Shown: positions 13,380-26,865, counted from the first letter of the stretch. The stretch is DNA of 64,000 bases from Corylus avellana (GCF_901000735.1 NC_081541.1:44160263-44224262); one strand, 5' to 3'. The notes: a model not told the origin generated them from the letters alone. Made by a program: numbers and translations.

Positions 13380-14015
13380 TCTGTCAAACTGTTAAAAACT
13401 TTTACTTTGTCTTCTCCGTCAGCATTTTTCGTTTGACCTACACGCGATGTAAAATGTCTATTATACCTTCTATCAATCGTATGAACATACAATTATACTC
13501 ACCAATAAAAAACACTTTTATGGCCGGGATGACCCACAACTCATGGCAAAACCTTAAGTCTTCTCTTGGTGTTTTCTTTTCGGATTTTTTATTTGATGCA
13601 AGGGTATAATAAATATTTTACATTATGTGTGTCACACATGACACGTTTTCGTCTGAATCAATAAAAAAATCCAAACGAAGGAAGGGCTACGTGAAAAGTA
13701 TAAGTAATTAAAATGAGTCTATTACAATTTTTTTAAACTTTGGATGAGTCATTACAAATTGGTTGAAAAGTTGGATTGTCATTGTAAATTTGTACCACAA
13801 TGGCATGTTTTGATTTTGGTGCTTTTTCTGTGTTAATTGAGAGAGATATATGTGGAATTAGCTTTGCAACTTGCAAGTAAGGGGATTATATTGATTAGAA
13901 GTTAATGGGAGCAACTCACCAACAATTGGGAGCCTCCAATTTCCTTCTTTCTATCTCTAGATTTATGCCATGACAACTAATGGCAATCCAATGGTTCAGA
14001 AAAAACCAATGGGCC
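13380..14015. repeat. Direct repeat, copy 1 (also at 17575-18100 and 22445-23025)
   Basis: A non-coding block that starts in a stretch containing AAAAAGTTGTAATTGACTC and ends near CCAATGGTTCAGAAAA. Related copies occur at 17575-18100 and 22445-23025, diverged by substitutions and indels. The two later copies lack about 250 bp found here (near 13625-13770). No coding content was recognised. Confidence 0.7.
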
Positions 14016-16006
14016 ACAATAAAAAAAATCTAACTTTCATTAGCTTAAAAAAGAGAAGAATCATCCACCATTGACAAGTGTTTTCTATAGCTTCATTTTT
14101 ATTGTATTGATTTTTTTATATTTTATTTTTATAATGATACAATTGAGTACGTACTTTTATTTTTATTTTTAAAAATATGGTAGTTGAATAAGGAATATTC
14201 CTATAATATGCTGAGAATGAAACTATTCTAACTTCCATTAAAACTCTAGGTGTAAATTTGAGTTTGGAAAAGAAAATTGAGTAGACCAGACACTAATCCG
14301 ACGCCAAAACATGAAAATACTCGCATGAGAACATGGTGGCGCGTGATGGCACGTGGGAGTATGTGAAGTAGCCGAGTCAATAAGAAACTTCACAATGTGG
14401 CTACTGAACCGATCTTTTTTTCTTTTTTTTTTTTGAAAACAGATTTGATGACGGCACATGAGGCGTGTGAAGAAAACGTTAGTGGATTCAAGCAACATGT
14501 GGAAGCACATGCGCGATCGTAAAAACACCATATCAATGTCAAATTGTAGATCGGGTCTCAACGAGGCAGCAATAGAAACCTAGAAAAGAATAATAAAAGC
14601 AAGAGAGAGAGAGAATACAATAAATTTTGGAGTAGTTCAACTTTAGAGGTTTAGGTCCACCATTAGTAAGCATCACACCCCATGATAAGAGAAGCTAAAA
14701 TGGTGTGAAGTTTGGGCATGCAAGAAAACATAATAAGCTAAGACATATACTCAAAAGCACAAATACAAAGCCCAATGGGCCCCTGATTTACCAGCATAAA
14801 TACAACCTTAAACAGACACTCCTAAGAGTTTTTAAGAGAAAAAGGCTGGGATGTTATGTCAAGTGTCATCTAAAGCTATTCCTCATAATCTGCCAAGAAA
14901 TATTATGAAAAATATGAATATTCCCATAATATGCACATCATGTAATTGAATTATACTAGTTAATAATTAAAAAATTGGAGTTTGAAATTGTAATTGAACC
15001 CCCCCCCCCCCTTTTTTTTTTCTTACTGAAAAGTTACAAGATTTGAGGTTTTTGGAGACTAGCTAGCATGGGCAGATTGGTCATGGAATGAAAGGTTGAA
15101 GTTTATATCGTCATGATTAAAATTTTGTTGATCATGGTTAATAGATGGCCATGATGGAATAAAATTTGCTAATTAGACATAGACTTCTCATGCTTACCCT
15201 GTACCAAAACATAGGTGATTCCATATGGCATAGTAAAATAAAGCATATTGTGTGATACATAGGATCCTTGTACCTTGTACGTGGTTGCTCATCGATATGT
15301 GGGCAGATTGGAGTCTTTCAATGTGGTTTGTAGGGTCACTTTGTTGGATTATAAAGAAGCACAAAGTGGTTTTTTAAATGACAAACCTTTTTTTTTTAAA
15401 AATAAAAAATAAAAATAAAATTGGGTCGATAAAATTTGTTCAATTCAATTTATAAAATGGTTATGTGTCTCGTAAGAATGTAGAATTGTTCATGTCAATT
15501 ATACGAGAAACTACTAACTCTAGACTTCCATTTCTCTCTCTTTTTTGTTCGAATAATAATGAGTAGTAATTTGTCCAACCTAAACCTTAGGTAATCATAT
15601 AAAAAATTGTGGATTTGGTTTGGGTCCCGTTGAAATTGAAATATGTGTTCCATATGTTATGTTATTGAACACATGTCTCAATTCTAAACGGGTTTGATTC
15701 TTCTGACCAAAAAAAAAAAACGGTTTGATCCTAATTGAAATTGTGCATAAGTCAAATCATAAAGGAGTAATGTTAAACCTACGATTCTTTTATAATTTAT
15801 TGATACGTTTTGGAACGTGATTGATTTAAAATAATAATAATAATAATTTTTTATAAAATTCTTTATGTCATTTTAGTGCTCTCTTGGGGTTTTATGTTAT
15901 TTTCCCGGGTACGGGTTTTTTTCAAATACGGGAGGAATGGGTTGTGGGTTATAACAATTTTTTTCCCGGGTACCTGGCTACCTGCCCCGCCCGGCTAACC
16001 TAAGGA

Positions 16007-16460
16007 AAACCCTAATTTCCTAAATACTATAAATCTCTCGCGTCTAAGTTCTAACCTAAGCACAACAGCCTCCAGCTAGCTGCGTCTTCATTGTTCTTTC
16101 CCTGTGATTTTCTTCTCCAGCCCCAGCTGGCCTTCAGATCTCTCTCCCTTTATATCCCAAAATTTTCAAAAACCACAACTTAATCTATCTCATGTTTTAG
16201 TTTTACTTGTTTACCGAAAGGCTTCATCATCTGGTCAGTGAGGATTCGATCAATGCCCATATGACTCGTTCCCTTGAAGCAAAAGTGAGTGTGTTGTTTA
16301 ATATTCAAATTTCTTCCTCGCATTTTCCTCTTGCTTTGGAAGAACACTTGAACAACTATATTTTTTATAATTCATTTCTCGTTTGTGGGTGATATATAGA
16401 TGGGAGTACCATATGTTGCAACGGTGATGAGCCTTTTACAGACCTGTAATGATTTGCGGC
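16007..16460 (+). pseudogene. Possible 5' end of an unrecognised gene (copy 1)
   Basis: A compact promoter-like arrangement: telo-box AAACCCTAA at 16007-16015, TATAAAT at 16028-16034, then a CT-rich leader. An open stretch follows, including an in-frame RLHHLVSEDSINAH and MTRSLEAK, ending at a GTGAGT donor (about 16284). After an ATATATAG acceptor at about 16400 the reading continues MGVPYVATVMSLLQ and reaches a stop at about 16464. I do not recognise the protein. The telo-box with TATA resembles promoters of translation-related plant genes, but that is only context. It is probably a truncated gene copy. An identical copy lies 4900 bp downstream. Confidence 0.35.
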
Positions 16461-18193
16461 AATGATCGCAATTTTAAGAACATCTAAGGGACTGAGTTTC
16501 ATATTAGTACTCCCAATTTATCTTTTTGTTTTGTGATTTGTAGGGCTTCAAATCCTTTGTTTTCTTAGGCTTGCACTAACTTTTGTTTGTGTGAGGCTGT
16601 GTTGAAGTGAAGCCCAAGATATTTGTTCTCCTCGCTATCCAGTGCTTCCTTTATGTTGCATTAGGACGTCGGGGAACTACATTCATTGTTTTCATTCCCA
16701 TCATCTTCAACCCTTTTTGTGTGTTGGTGTGATGTTGCACTTGTGCTTTCCTAAATGTTGCCAGACAAGTTGGTGGTCGTGTTGATGTGGTTCGCTCTTT
16801 ACAACGGATCTCGATATGTATCCGAGTTCTGCAAGAGGTAACATATATATGAACCTTTATCTGTCGTTCCTCTCTACGGAGAATTTTGGTGTTTGCCTTG
16901 GTGATGGTGGCTTGGGACTTCTCATACACACTTAGTAATACACATGTGAGGGAGCAGGGATGTCAAACATTTTCCACCATCAGTTAGGTGTGTGAGTAAT
17001 GTTTGAAAGAAGAAAGAAAGTGTTTGAAAGACCGAATGTGGATGTTGTTACACCATGGAACTTGAATATGTGACATAATATAAAACAATTGAACCAATTT
17101 TTGTTGTTGGCACCAAGAAAAGAAAGATTTTAAATACTCATTTCACATTTCACTTTCATATGTTTGAATTTTGTTTCTTTTTTTAATAAAGACCGATTCA
17201 ACCGCTAACGAAAACTGTTATATGAGTTAAGTGGCATAGGAATTGGATAAGAAAAGGGTTGATCAAAATTCACTAGTGATCTTTTCAAAATTCAAAATGG
17301 TTAGAAGTTGATTGAGATCCCCTGTAGAAGTGGGAAAATTGCCCACCAATTTTTTTTGAAAATCATAATCATCCATTTTTGTCCAATAGTCACTATTTTG
17401 CCACGTGTCTCACTCAATATAAAATAATAAAATATTATTATTTTTTAAAAAATAAATATAAAATTAAATAATAAAAAATAAAAATAATTATTAAAAAATA
17501 TGGAGTGGCTGAACCATCTCATAGGGGGTGGCCGGCCAATGAATTAGTGGGAAGCACTCCTAAACATTAAAAAGTTGTAATTGACTCTGTCAAATTATTA
17601 AAAACGTTTACTTTGTCCTCTCTCAGAAACAAAAAATGCATTATGTGACCTACACGCTATGTAAAATGTTTATTATACCCTTTATCAAATGTATGAAAAT
17701 ACAATTATGCTCACCAATTAAAAAATGAAAAAAACTTTTATGGCCGTGAAGGCCCACAACTCATGGTAAAATGTGTGTGTGTTTTTTTTCTCTGAATTTT
17801 TTATTTGATGCGATGGCATAATAAATATTTTACAAATTGGTTGAAAAGTTGGAGGAGGGTTGGTAAGGCAGTATGGATTGGCATTGTAAATTTGTACCAC
17901 AATGGCATGTTTTGATTTTGGTGCTTTTTCTGTGTTAATTGAGAGAGATGTATGTGGAATTAGCTTTGCAACTTGCAACTAATTAAGGGGATTATATTGA
18001 TTAGAAGTTAAAGGGAGCAACTCACCTCCAATTTCCTTCTTTCTATCTCTAGATTTATGCCATGACAACTAATGGCAATCCAATGGTTCAAAAAAAAACC
18101 AATTCTAAACGGGTTTGATTCTTCTGACCCAAAAAATAAAAACACAGGTTTGATTCTAATTGAAATTGGACATAAGTCAAACCATAAAATAGT

Positions 18194-18338
18194 AATGTTA
18201 AACTTACGATTCTTTTATAATTTATTGATACGCTTCGGAACGTGATTAATTTTTTAACTCTCTTCAATCATATATTCAATCACATATTGACATGTATAAT
18301 AAATTATAAAAGAAAAAAAAAATTGTAAGTCTAATATT
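18194..18338. mobile_element. MITE with AATGTTAAACTTAC-type inverted ends
   Basis: The left end reads AATGTTAAACTTACGATTC. The reverse complement of the right end reads AATATTAGACTTACAATTT, and both continue into matching ATAATTTATT-type sequence. The allele in the other copy is at 23115-23250, and a related element is at 61007-61176. Confidence 0.65.
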
Positions 18339-19271
18339 TTTCAGCCGAAAATTGTTTATCGTTGGAGTAACTATGAGGTCAAAATACTTTTTTTTTTTCT
18401 TTTATTTTATTTCTAAAAAAATATGAGGTCAAAAATTTTCCCAATGCTAACTCCATCTGGTTTCTCTAACCCGGAGAAATTATTTTCTGTGGGTTCACAT
18501 TGTTTCGTGGTGAAAGAGTGGACTTTGTAGCCCCAAGTGTCATACCTTTTAAACCACATAATATAGCTTGTTTCTTTTTTTTTTTTTTTTAATTTTTTTA
18601 TTTATTTGTTCTGAGCTAGAGCATAGTTAATTCATCCACATTCAAACAATATAAACCCACCCTTCTCTATTATATTGTTCCCTATAAAAATATTTTTTTT
18701 TCCCAATTAAGCAATTTTAACTAAAGAATAATTTAAATGGGGTCCAATAATAAGTTTGAATATTGTTTCATTTGTTCACCTCTTATTTGAATTAAATATT
18801 CACTTGATTGGTTTCTCTAATTCTTAAGAAAGAGTTTAACCTCGCATGTGACCGAGAGTATTAGACGATTAATTAAATAATTAATATTAATTCTTTCATA
18901 GATGAGAATTTTCTTTCATGATTTTGTTTTTTTTCAAGAAACAAATGCCAACTTAAAAAATATATTCCATTTTTGGAGAAAATGACTGAAAATAATATAA
19001 AGTAGATGAAGAAAAATACCCTACAAAACAAGAAAGAAATTTGTGGTGCAATTTAGCTCTCCAAGGGTGAACAACTTGCCTCACTTTACCATCCCACTTT
19101 TCCTTCTTCTGCTAGCTTTGTGTGTTGAAATGGAAATAAGAAACAAGAATCATCTTTAATAATTTTTTTGTCATTTTGTATATAAACAGAAAAGTTTAAT
19201 TCAAACAACAACTCTCTGTAGACAAGATGTGAAGAAAGAAAAATGAGTGAACCAGCTTGATTGAGTGAGAT
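18339..19271. other. AT-rich non-coding DNA up to the gap
   Basis: No gene or recognisable element. It matches 23251-24161 closely, allowing for small indels. Confidence 0.6.
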
Positions 19272-19371
19272 NNNNNNNNNNNNNNNNNNNNNNNNNNNNN
19301 NNNNNNNNNNNNNNNNNNNNNNNNNNNNNNNNNNNNNNNNNNNNNNNNNNNNNNNNNNNNNNNNNNNNNNN
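19272..19371. other. Assembly gap (100 N)
   Basis: A placeholder gap of 100 N. The sequence after it repeats the 4.8 kb before it, so the two contig ends probably overlap and the true gap may not exist. Confidence 0.99.
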
Positions 19372-22300
19372 GAAAACGTTAGTGGATTCAAGCAACATGT
19401 GGAAGCACATGCGCGATCGTAAAAACACCATATCAATGTCAAATTGTAGATCGGGTCTCAACGAGGCAGCAATAGAAACCTAGAAAAGAATAATAAAAGC
19501 AAGAGAGAGAGAGAATACAATAAATTTTGGAGTAGTTCAACTTTAGAGGTTTAGGTCCACCATTAGTAAGCATCACACCCCATGATAAGAGAAGCTAAAA
19601 TGGTGTGAAGTTTGGGCATGCAAGAAAACATAATAAGCTAAGACATATACTCAAAAGCACAAATACAAAGCCCAATGGGCCCCTGATTTACCAGCATAAA
19701 TACAACCTTAAACAGACACTCCTAAGAGTTTTTAAGAGAAAAAGGCTGGGATGTTATGTCAAGTGTCATCTAAAGCTATTCCTCATAATCTGCCAAGAAA
19801 TATTATGAAAAATATGAATATTCCCATAATATGCACATCATGTAATTGAATTATACTAGTTAATAATTAAAAAATTGGAGTTTGAAATTGTAATTGAACC
19901 CCCCCCCCCCCTTTTTTTTTTCTTACTGAAAAGTTACAAGATTTGAGGTTTTTGGAGACTAGCTAGCATGGGCAGATTGGTCATGGAATGAAAGGTTGAA
20001 GTTTATATCGTCATGATTAAAATTTTGTTGATCATGGTTAATAGATGGCCATGATGGAATAAAATTTGCTAATTAGACATAGACTTCTCATGCTTACCCT
20101 GTACCAAAACATAGGTGATTCCATATGGCATAGTAAAATAAAGCATATTGTGTGATACATAGGATCCTTGTACCTTGTACGTGGTTGCTCATCGATATGT
20201 GGGCAGATTGGAGTCTTTCAATGTGGTTTGTAGGGTCACTTTGTTGGATTATAAAGAAGCACAAAGTGGTTTTTTAAATGACAAACCTTTTTTTTTTAAA
20301 AATAAAAAATAAAAATAAAATTGGGTCGATAAAATTTGTTCAATTCAATTTATAAAATGGTTATGTGTCTCGTAAGAATGTAGAATTGTTCATGTCAATT
20401 ATACGAGAAACTACTAACTCTAGACTTCCATTTCTCTCTCTTTTTTGTTCGAATAATAATGAGTAGTAATTTGTCCAACCTAAACCTTAGGTAATCATAT
20501 AAAAAATTGTGGATTTGGTTTGGGTCCCGTTGAAATTGAAATATGTGTTCCATATGTTATGTTATTGAACACATGTCTCAATTCTAAACGGGTTTGATTC
20601 TTCTGACCAAAAAAAAAAAACGGTTTGATCCTAATTGAAATTGTGCATAAGTCAAATCATAAAGGAGTAATGTTAAACCTACGATTCTTTTATAATTTAT
20701 TGATACGTTTTGGAACGTGATTGATTTAAAATAATAATAATAATAATTTTTTATAAAATTCTTTATGTCATTTTAGTGCTCTCTTGGGGTTTTATGTTAT
20801 TTTCCCGGGTACGGGTTTTTTTCAAATACGGGAGGAATGGGTTGTGGGTTATAACAATTTTTTTCCCGGGTACCTGGCTACCTGCCCCGCCCGGCTAACC
20901 TAAGGAAAACCCTAATTTCCTAAATACTATAAATCTCTCGCGTCTAAGTTCTAACCTAAGCACAACAGCCTCCAGCTAGCTGCGTCTTCATTGTTCTTTC
21001 CCTGTGATTTTCTTCTCCAGCCCCAGCTGGCCTTCAGATCTCTCTCCCTTTATATCCCAAAATTTTCAAAAACCACAACTTAATCTATCTCATGTTTTAG
21101 TTTTACTTGTTTACCGAAAGGCTTCATCATCTGGTCAGTGAGGATTCGATCAATGCCCATATGACTCGTTCCCTTGAAGCAAAAGTGAGTGTGTTGTTTA
21201 ATATTCAAATTTCTTCCTCGCATTTTCCTCTTGCTTTGGAAGAACACTTGAACAACTATATTTTTTATAATTCATTTCTCGTTTGTGGGTGATATATAGA
21301 TGGGAGTACCATATGTTGCAACGGTGATGAGCCTTTTACAGACCTGTAATGATTTGCGGCAATGATCGCAATTTTAAGAACATCTAAGGGACTGAGTTTC
21401 ATATTAGTACTCCCAATTTATCTTTTTGTTTTGTGATTTGTAGGGCTTCAAATCCTTTGTTTTCTTAGGCTTGCACTAACTTTTGTTTGTGTGAGGCTGT
21501 GTTGAAGTGAAGCCCAAGATACTTGTTCTCCTCGCTATCCAGTGCTTCCTTTATGTTGCATTAGGACGTCGGGGAACTACATTCATTGGTTTTCATTCCC
21601 ATCGTCTTCAACCCTTTTCGTGTGTTGGTGTGATGTTGCACTTGTGCTTTCCTAAATGTTGCCAGACACTCTGGTGGTCGTGTTGATGTGGTTCGTTCTT
21701 TACAACGGATCTCGATATGTATCTGAGTTCTGCAAGAGGTAACATATATATGAACCTTTATCTGTCGTTCCTCTCTACGGAGAATTTTGGTGTTTGCCTT
21801 GGTGATGGTGGCTTGGGACTTCTCATACACACTTAGTAATACACTTGTGAGGGAGCAGGGATGTCAAACATTTTCCACCATCAGTTAGGGGTGTGAGTAA
21901 TGTTTGAGAGAAGAAAGAAAGTGTTTGAAAGACCGAATGTGGATGTTGTTACACCATGGAACTTGAATATGCAACATAATATAAAACAATTGAACCAATT
22001 TTTGTTGTTGGCACCATGAAAAGAATGATTTTAAATACTCATTTCACATTTCACTTTCATATGTTTGAATTTTGTTTTTTTTTTTTAATAAAGACTGATT
22101 CAATCGCTAACGAAAACTGTTATATGAGTTAGGTGGCATAGGAATTGGATAAGAAAAGGGTTGATCAAAATTCACTAGTGATCATTTCAAAATTCAAAAC
22201 GGTTAAAAGTTGATTGAGATTCCTGGTAGAAGCGGGAAAGTTGCCCACCAATTTTTTTTGAAATCATAATCATTCATTTTCATCAAATAGTCACTATTTT

Positions 22301-24171
22301 GCTACGTGTCTCACTCAATATAAAATAATAAAATGTTATTATCTTTTAAAAAATAAATATAAAATTAAATAATAAAAAATAAAAATAATTATTAAAAAAT
22401 ATGGAGTGGCTGAGTGGCCGGCCAATGAATTAGTGGGAAGGACTCCTAAACATTAAAAAGTTGTAATTGACTCTGTCAAATTAGTAAAAACGTTTACTTT
22501 GTCCTCTCTGTTAGCATTTTTCTTTTAACTCAGAGACAAAAAATGCATTATGTGACCTACACGCTATGTAAAATGTTTATTATACCCTTTATCAAATGTA
22601 TGAAAATACAATTATGCTCACCAATTAAAAAAATGAAAAAAAACTTTTATGGCCGTGAAGACCCACAACTCATGGCAAAACCTTAGGTCTTCTCTTGGTG
22701 TTTTTTTTTTTCCGAATTTTTTATTTGATGCAATGGGCATAATAAATATTTTACAAATTAGTTGAAAAGTTGGAGGAGGGTTGGTAAGGCAGTATGGATT
22801 GGCATTGTAAATTTGTACCACAATGGCATGTTTTGATTTTGGTGCTTTTTCTGTGTTAATTGAGAGAGATATATGTGGAATTAGCTTTGCAACTTGCAAC
22901 TAATTAAGAGGATTATATTGATTAGAAGTTAAAGGGAGCAACTCACCTCCAATTTCCTTCTTTCTATCTCTAGATTTATGCCATGACAACTAATGGCAAA
23001 CCAATGGTTCAGAAAAAAAACCAATTCTAAATGGGTTTGATTCTTCTGACCCAAAAAATAAAAACACGGGTTTTATTCTAATTGAAATTGGACATAAGTC
23101 AAACCATAAAATAGTAATGTTAAACTTACGATTCTTTTATAATTTATTGATACGCTTCGGAACGTGATTAATTTTTTTTAACTCTCTTCAATCACATATT
23201 GACATGTATAATAAATTATAAAAGAAAAAAAAAATTGTAAGTCTAATATTTTTCAGCCGAAAATTGTTTATCGTTGGAGTAAATATGAGGTCAAAATACT
23301 TTTTTTTTTTCTTTTATTTTATTTTTTAAAAAAATATGAGGTCAAAAATTTTCCCAATGCTAACTCCATCTGGTTTCTCTAACCCGGAGAAATTATTTTC
23401 TGTGGGTTCACATTGTTTCGTGGTGAAAGAGTGGACTTTGTAGCCCCAAGTGTCATACCTTTTAAACCACATAATATAGCTTGTTTCTTTTATTTTATTT
23501 TTATTTATTTATTTGTTCTGAGCTAGAGCATAGTTAATTCATCCACATTCAAACAATATAAACCCACCCTTCTCTATTATATTGTTCCCTATAAAAATAT
23601 TTTTTTTTCCCAATTAAGCAATTTTAACTAAAGAATAATTTAAATGGGGTCCAGTAATAAGTTCGAATATTGTTTCATTTGTTCACCTCTTATTTGAATT
23701 AAATATTCACTTGATTGGTTTCTCTAATTCTTAAGAAAGAGTTCAACCGAGGGCATGTGACCGAGAGGATTAGAAGATTAATTAAATAATTAATATTAAT
23801 TCTTTCATAGATGAGAATTTTCTTTCATGAATTTTATTTTCAAGAAACAAATGCCAACTTAAAAAATATATTCCATTTTTGGAGAAAATGACTGAAAATA
23901 ATATAAAGTAGATGAAGAAAAATACCCTACAAAACAAGAAAGAAATTTGTGGTGCAATTTGCCTCACTTTACCATCCCACTTTTCCTTCTTCTGCTAGCT
24001 TTGTGTGTTGAAATGGAAATAAGAAACAAGAATCATCTTTAATAATTTTTTTGTCATTTTGTATATAAACAGAAAAGTTTAATTCAAACAACAACTCTCT
24101 GTAGACAAGATGTGAAGAAAGAAAAATGAGTGAACCAGCTTGAATGCTTGATTGAGTGAGATCAGATGCTT
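19372..24171. repeat. 4.8 kb duplicated segment, copy 2
   Basis: Second copy of 14472-19271. It begins exactly at the first base after the gap and runs to the point where contig 1 stops. Near its end it has a few bases missing from copy 1 (around 24144) and lacks others, as expected of two alleles. It holds the second copies of the unknown gene start (about 20907-21360), the direct repeat (22445-23025) and the MITE (23115-23250). Confidence 0.9.
20907..21360 (+). pseudogene. Possible 5' end of an unrecognised gene (copy 2)
   Basis: Identical to 16007-16460, including the telo-box, the TATAAAT and both short exon-like stretches. It adds no independent support for the gene, because the surrounding 2150 bp are identical and probably represent the same locus. 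Confidence 0.35.
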
Positions 24172-24793
24172 CAAATTTCAATCAATTTAAAGAGAAAAAG
24201 CTGGTTGGAAGCATAAATGAGCGAACCACATCGATTGAGAGTGAGCATGGCATTAACCAGAGTTTTTGTTTGTTACTGCAAAGTTAGGTACAAAACCACT
24301 GCTGATATGAAAGAAACCTACGTACTATTTAAAGAGCTTTTTGGGAGGAATGATTATTTTAAAAGGTCTTTAGATTCCGTTTGGCATGTAAAATCTCTTG
24401 TCGATATCACCCGCTAAAAAGTGTATTGTTTATGAATGTGTTTTAAAATCGTAAATAAATTTGCGTTTTCAAGTTAAAGGCAATGAGTTCATTTTAAAAA
24501 ATAACTTTAAATTATTTTATTAAACGCTTAATTGCATTTTGAAAATCGAGTTTTCAAATCACATGTTTTGAAATCACTATTGTTTAAATAGTAAGTTTTG
24601 AAACCGTAAATTCAAACAGACTATAATCATAAATCGTTATTCAAAAAAGTGACTTATAGTTTTCCTATTAAAAAAAAAAAAAAAAATTAAACCATTAACA
24701 AATAACTTTCTTCACAAAATACTTACAAAAAAAATTCAAAACTCATTTTAATTACTTTTATGTCACATCACACAAAAAATTCCTCCTAAAACA

Positions 24794-24969
24794 GAGTAAT
24801 GCTAGGAACCAGAGTAAAATCCGGGATCAATCCAGATTTTTTTTTTTTCAGTGCATTAAAAAATTAATATAATTGAGGGAATATTAATGTTTATAGGTGC
24901 CGATGAATGCAATGAATCAAAAAAAATTCCAATTTATCCCAGATTTTACCCCGATTCATAGCATTACTC
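24794..24969. mobile_element. MITE, GAGTAATGCTA family, 176 bp
   Basis: Terminal inverted repeats of about 50 bp. The left end begins GAGTAATGCTAGGAACC. The reverse complement of the right end begins GAGTAATGCTATGAATC, and both continue into GTAAAATC and a T-rich run. The GAGTAATG(C/G)TA ends are shared with the element at 37918-38085. Confidence 0.8.
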
Positions 24970-26320
24970 ATTTATTCCTTAAAACAAGTTCGAAAACACC
25001 TGTTTACTAAAGTTTTATAGTTATATGAGAGACATTTCATCAGTTTATTGTCTAATTTAAGATTAAACCTTATCGGTAAGAGTGATATTGCAAAATTTGT
25101 AAAGATGAAAATATGATATTGCAACTTTTTAAAACTTTAAGAGTATGATTGCAAAAGTGTTACATCATTGGGGGTAATCATTTTGATTTGTTTACTTATC
25201 AAAATAATGCAAAATCTTCTATAAGAGTTGGGATTCCATTAATTACCCGCATGAACCATGTCAAGTAAACTCTACCAGCAATGATTTTAAGTTATCATAA
25301 AAAAAAAAAAAATTGTCATGATCTCTTTTGTGTTGATCTATTTGTTATATTCGACTCTTTAACTTCATTAACTCAGAAGAAAATTGTGCTCATATGTGAA
25401 TCAAGTTTGTGAATATATTGCATGATTATGAGTTGAGTTATCATTTATCTTAGAAATTTAAATTGATAGAAAATAGTTAATTATTCTTTCATCTCTTGAT
25501 AAGTGAGACAATTAAGTAGAACATTTAATTAAAATTCCAAACAAATAATATAAATAAAGTTTAAATTCAAAACTTTGACTCTCTACCAACATATTACTAC
25601 TCATAAATATTTGTTCATAAACATGGAAGAATATTCTGGTGAGGCCACCTTTTTGACTGAAATTCTTAAAAGAAAAATCGTGGAAATTAGTAAGATTTTA
25701 TACAAAGATCTACTGCATGCTTTGAATTGCGTGTAGAATAAAAGTAAAATGCTTCTGTTGGCCATGGATGATAAAGTATGCCCTCTTTCCTAAGCACTCA
25801 TAAAAGTATCACCTTTTATTTTTTTTGGTGTGCTGATGGAGGAGGAGGAGGGAACGGACGGTCTCTATTCAAAGTGAAACGCAGGGGGGGGAGTGAAACT
25901 ATATTAAATTTTATAATATTTAATACTTGTATATAATATAATGTTATGTTATTTAAAAAATATTTATATATTTAGTTTTAGATGTTGTAGAATTTAATGT
26001 AGACTATAAAATAATTTCTCAAAATATCCTATAATTTCATGATGAAGTAGTGCTAATTTATAGATATTAATTTGTTGGTCGGATATAATACATTTATATA
26101 TGCTAAAGTAGAGCTATGTTAAAGACATTGGGTTATTACTTTTTTTAGTATCTAGGTTTTCACTTTTTTTTTTTTTTTTTTTTCATCAAGTTGCAATTTG
26201 TATTATAGATGATACATGACTTGTGAGTAAACATCGATTTAATACCTTTGTCACGTCAGCTAAACTAATTGACTGTAATGGAGGTGGTTTTGAACTTTTG
26301 AACACTCCATGCGACTGGTC

Positions 26321-26368
26321 TAGGGGTGGTTCGGCCATCCCTTTTTGGTTATGGCCGAACCACTCCTA
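26321..26368. repeat. 18-bp-arm hairpin, GTGGTTCGGCCAT
   Basis: Arms 26321-26338 and 26351-26368 are complementary apart from one mismatch and are separated by 12 bp. GGGGTGG words in the surrounding 150 bp suggest a non-autonomous element rather than a terminator. Confidence 0.7.
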
Positions 26369-26755
26369 AGGTCCATCTGTTAGTTTGGGGGTGGCCAAGT
26401 CACTTCAAGACGGGTCAAAACCATTCTCATGGCAATTTGTTAGTTTGGCTAATAGAATGGTGACGGGGGTACAAAATTGATATTTATCTGTAAGTTATAT
26501 GCCATTTGTGATACGACTTGAAACCTATAGGTGGGAAAAAATAAAAAAAGTGAAAACTTAAGTACTAAAAAAATAATTAACGTTTAGATTAAATTTTATA
26601 AGTTTAAGCTATATATGTTGCAAGGTGAATATGTTGCTAAATGATGTAATATTAAATGCAATAAAAAAAAAAATAATAATAATAATTTATCTCTATTTTA
26701 CTTATTTTAAAAAGAAAAGTTAAAGTACGTAGATGCCCATGGAGAGAATTTTAGC

Positions 26756-26763
26756 TATAAAAA
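26756..26763 (+). promoter_or_regulatory. TATA box of NPF gene A
   Basis: TATAAAAA followed by GGACCC, 110 bp upstream of the start codon. The same TATAAAAG/A-GGAYCC arrangement precedes the other NPF copies (34933, 42005, 48685), at 85-114 bp from their start codons. Confidence 0.7.
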
Positions 26764-26865
26764 GGACCCAAAAGCTCAAGAGTTTTCAAACGTTTTCATC
26801 AAACCAAAGTCCATTATTTTGCACCTACCATTCTCAAGTAGCTAGCTCGCAGCACCCAGCAGAAA

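Larger units (their letters stand above)
14472..19271. repeat. 4.8 kb duplicated segment, copy 1 (ends at a gap)
   Basis: The same 4.8 kb follows immediately after the gap at 19372-24171. The offset is exactly 4900 for the first 2150 bp (14472-16621 against 19372-21521), with no difference found by eye, even in the C10T9 run at about 15000 and the A12 run at about 15709. From 16622 on the copies differ by scattered substitutions and small indels. It contains a possible gene 5' end (about 16000-16460), direct-repeat copy 2 and a MITE. The position at a contig end suggests unmerged alleles rather than a true tandem duplication. Confidence 0.9.
24172..26750. other. Upstream intergenic region of NPF gene A
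   Basis: Long AT-rich spacer with no gene recognised. It holds a MITE (24794-24969) and a hairpin (26321-26368), annotated separately. Around 24370-24620 is an AT-rich block with GTTTTCAAA/TTTGAAAAC-type inverted words that resembles non-autonomous hAT-like debris, but its ends cannot be defined. Confidence 0.5.

Noticed and set aside
24217..24417. 66-codon ORF just after the duplicated segment
   Set aside because: No recognisable domain, no splice partners, and part of it lies in AT-rich element debris.
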